A stretch of DNA of 64,000 nt. Origin: an uncultured Campylobacter sp. Its GTDB lineage: Bacteria; Campylobacterota; Campylobacteria; Campylobacterales; Campylobacteraceae. Position 1 is the first letter of the stretch. Each line of letters opens with the position of its first letter. Position numbers and translations under genes: made by a program. This document shows, piece by piece, positions 62,997 through 64,000 of the stretch. The stretch is from the NCBI RefSeq assembly GCF_937996225.1, contig NZ_CALKTC010000019.1, positions 22,830 through 86,829 of the forward strand, written 5' to 3'. The notes beneath the pieces were generated by a model. The model did not search any database and had not been told where the DNA came from. It saw only the letters and a program-made list of their open reading frames with translations.

Positions 62997-63716
62997 CTAT
63001 TTCGCGGCGGATTTTTTGCGGATCTGGATGTTGATGAGCTCAACAAGCAGCGAAAACGCCATCGAGAAGTAGATGTAGCCCTTAGGTATGTGAAAGCCCA
63101 GCCCGTCGGCGATCAGCGAGACGCCTACCAAAATCAAAAATGCAAGCGCTAAAATTTTGATCGTCGGGTTTGCGTCCACGAAGCGCGCGATCGCGCCGCT
63201 AGCGAGCATCATCACGCCCACGGCGATGATCACTGCGAGGATCATCACAGGTAGGTGCTGCGCCATGCCCACGGCGGTGATGACGCTGTCGAGCGAAAAG
63301 ATGATGTCTAAAACGGCGATCTGCACGAGCGTGCCGCCGAAGCTCGCCTTGCCGCTGCTAGCGCTGCGCTCGTGTGCCTCGCCAGTGGCGCTGGAGTGGA
63401 TCTCGAGCGTGGATTTGACGAGCAGAAACAATCCGCCGCCGATCAGCACGAGGTCGCGTCCGCTAAAATCGCGCGCGAGCACGCTAAATAGCGGCTTGGT
63501 TAGCCCCATGATCCAGCTTAGGCTAAGAAGTAGCAGTATGCGCGTGAACATCGCAAGCGCAAGCCCCATTATACGGGCGCGTCCGCGCTGTGCCTCGGGC
63601 AAGCGGCCGCACAAAATCGCGATAAAGATGATATTGTCGATACCAAGCACGATCTCAAGCCCCGTGAGCGTCGCCAGGCTGATCCATGCCTCGGGTGAGG
63701 CGATCCATTCAAACAT
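62997..63716 (-). CDS. TerC-family membrane protein
   Basis: 239 aa, seven helices. TerC motifs GLEIVLGIDNIIFIAIL and DIIFSLDSVITAVGMAQ with their acidic residues, implicated in metal ion (manganese) export or exoenzyme metalation in other bacteria. Follows GGAAACC upstream of the ATG. Low-complexity patch HERSASSGKAS in a loop. Confidence 0.92.
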   Translation of the reverse strand: MFEWIASPEAWISLATLTGLEIVLGIDNIIFIAILCGRLPEAQRGRARIMGLALAMFTRILLLLSLSWIMGLTKPLFSVLARDFSGRDLVLIGGGLFLLVKSTLEIHSSATGEAHERSASSGKASFGGTLVQIAVLDIIFSLDSVITAVGMAQHLPVMILAVIIAVGVMMLASGAIARFVDANPTIKILALAFLILVGVSLIADGLGFHIPKGYIYFSMAFSLLVELINIQIRKKSAAK

Positions 63717-63964
63717 CGGTTTCCTTTGGGTGAAATTTAAGCGGTGATGATAGCGAAAGTTTGGTTAAAATTTCTAAATTTTACCGCCTTCGTGCGCGAA
63801 ACTGCGCACGGAATTTCGGCGATGCGATGCGGACGGTTTATCTTTAAATTTTGCCGTAAATCTGTCGCGATAAAATACAGCGCGCGGAATTTCATAGATG
63901 AAGAGCGTGGAATTTTGGCGACGAAATTTTAAAATTTAGGCTCTAAATTTACCCGTTTTTAAGC

Positions 63965-64000
63965 GGGGGGGGGGGGGGGGCTTTTTTTTTTTTTTTTTTT
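63965..64000. repeat. Homopolymer tracts G16, C, T19 at the right edge
   Basis: A run of 16 G, one C, then 19 T to the window end, preceded by AAATTTACCCGTTTTTAAGC. A phase-variation tract, or an assembly or contig-end artefact. Confidence 0.7.

Noticed and set aside
1..64000. Prophage, transposon or genomic island covering a large part
   Set aside because: No integrase, transposase, phage structural gene, tRNA or long terminal repeats seen.

Overview
This 64-kb window looks like the chromosome of an anaerobic, respiring Campylobacterota (epsilonproteobacterium), most likely an oral-type Campylobacter of the gracilis/showae/curvus kind. The reasons are a clade II nitrous oxide reductase cluster in the epsilon gene order, a complete mcc sulfite-respiration locus, an epsilon-type HaoC-HaoA pair, a fused CcsB-CcsA cytochrome c synthase, Sel1/Hcp-type cysteine repeats, and intergenic DNA crowded with AAATTT-type words. 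I see no phage, transposase, CRISPR array, rRNA or tRNA.

Layout. 1-8.6 kb (minus): dcuB-type dicarboxylate carrier, then larA-larC-larE-larB (nickel-pincer hydroxyacid racemase and its cofactor pathway), an odd DUF2809-ankyrin gene, and ttdA-ttdB (tartrate dehydratase, running off the left edge). 8.9-20.9 kb (plus): a propeller-like protein and nosZ-B-D-G-C1-C2-H-F-L, a 654-bp non-coding gap, then nosY and a second NosL-like gene. 21.1-26.5 kb (plus): a lone Ni-CO dehydrogenase (cooS) with a long His-rich N-terminal extension, then an FecCD/FecE-type ABC transporter lacking a binding protein. 26.8-31 kb: a DUF4139 protein and an AT-rich island with two paralogous membrane-anchored proteins, tiny coupled ORFs and a duplicated gene start. 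31.4-33.1 kb: an RBBP9-like hydrolase and a DUF364 protein containing a perfect 38-bp palindrome.

33.6-48.5 kb (minus) is one large respiratory locus: mccR-mccS (the kinase carries a c-type heme motif), mccA-B-C-D, ccsA1, a Sel1 protein, and a tightly overlapping six-gene module of NosL-like proteins, an ABC transporter and a CxxC membrane protein, which I read as a copper-delivery system for the copper-dependent sulfite reductase MccA. 48.9-53.5 kb: a His/Met-tailed membrane protein, a small lipoprotein, a two-component system whose regulator is frameshifted at a 9-A run, and two PepSY-type genes. 54.3-63.7 kb: haoC-haoA, class I fumarase (two subunits), and several poorly known proteins including TerC.

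The genes fit together as alternative anaerobic respirations (N2O, sulfite, nitrite/hydroxylamine, fumarate) with heavy copper (NosZ, MccA, NosL-like proteins) and nickel (LarA, CooS) demands. Over all of it lies a second layer: the palindromic word RAATTY (AAATTT, GAATTC, AAATTC, GAATTT) is packed into intergenic DNA and, in frame, into low-complexity insertions in many proteins. RAATTY is the word methylated by CtsM that marks DNA for uptake in Campylobacter jejuni, so this could be a methylation-dependent uptake code written into both spacers and proteins.
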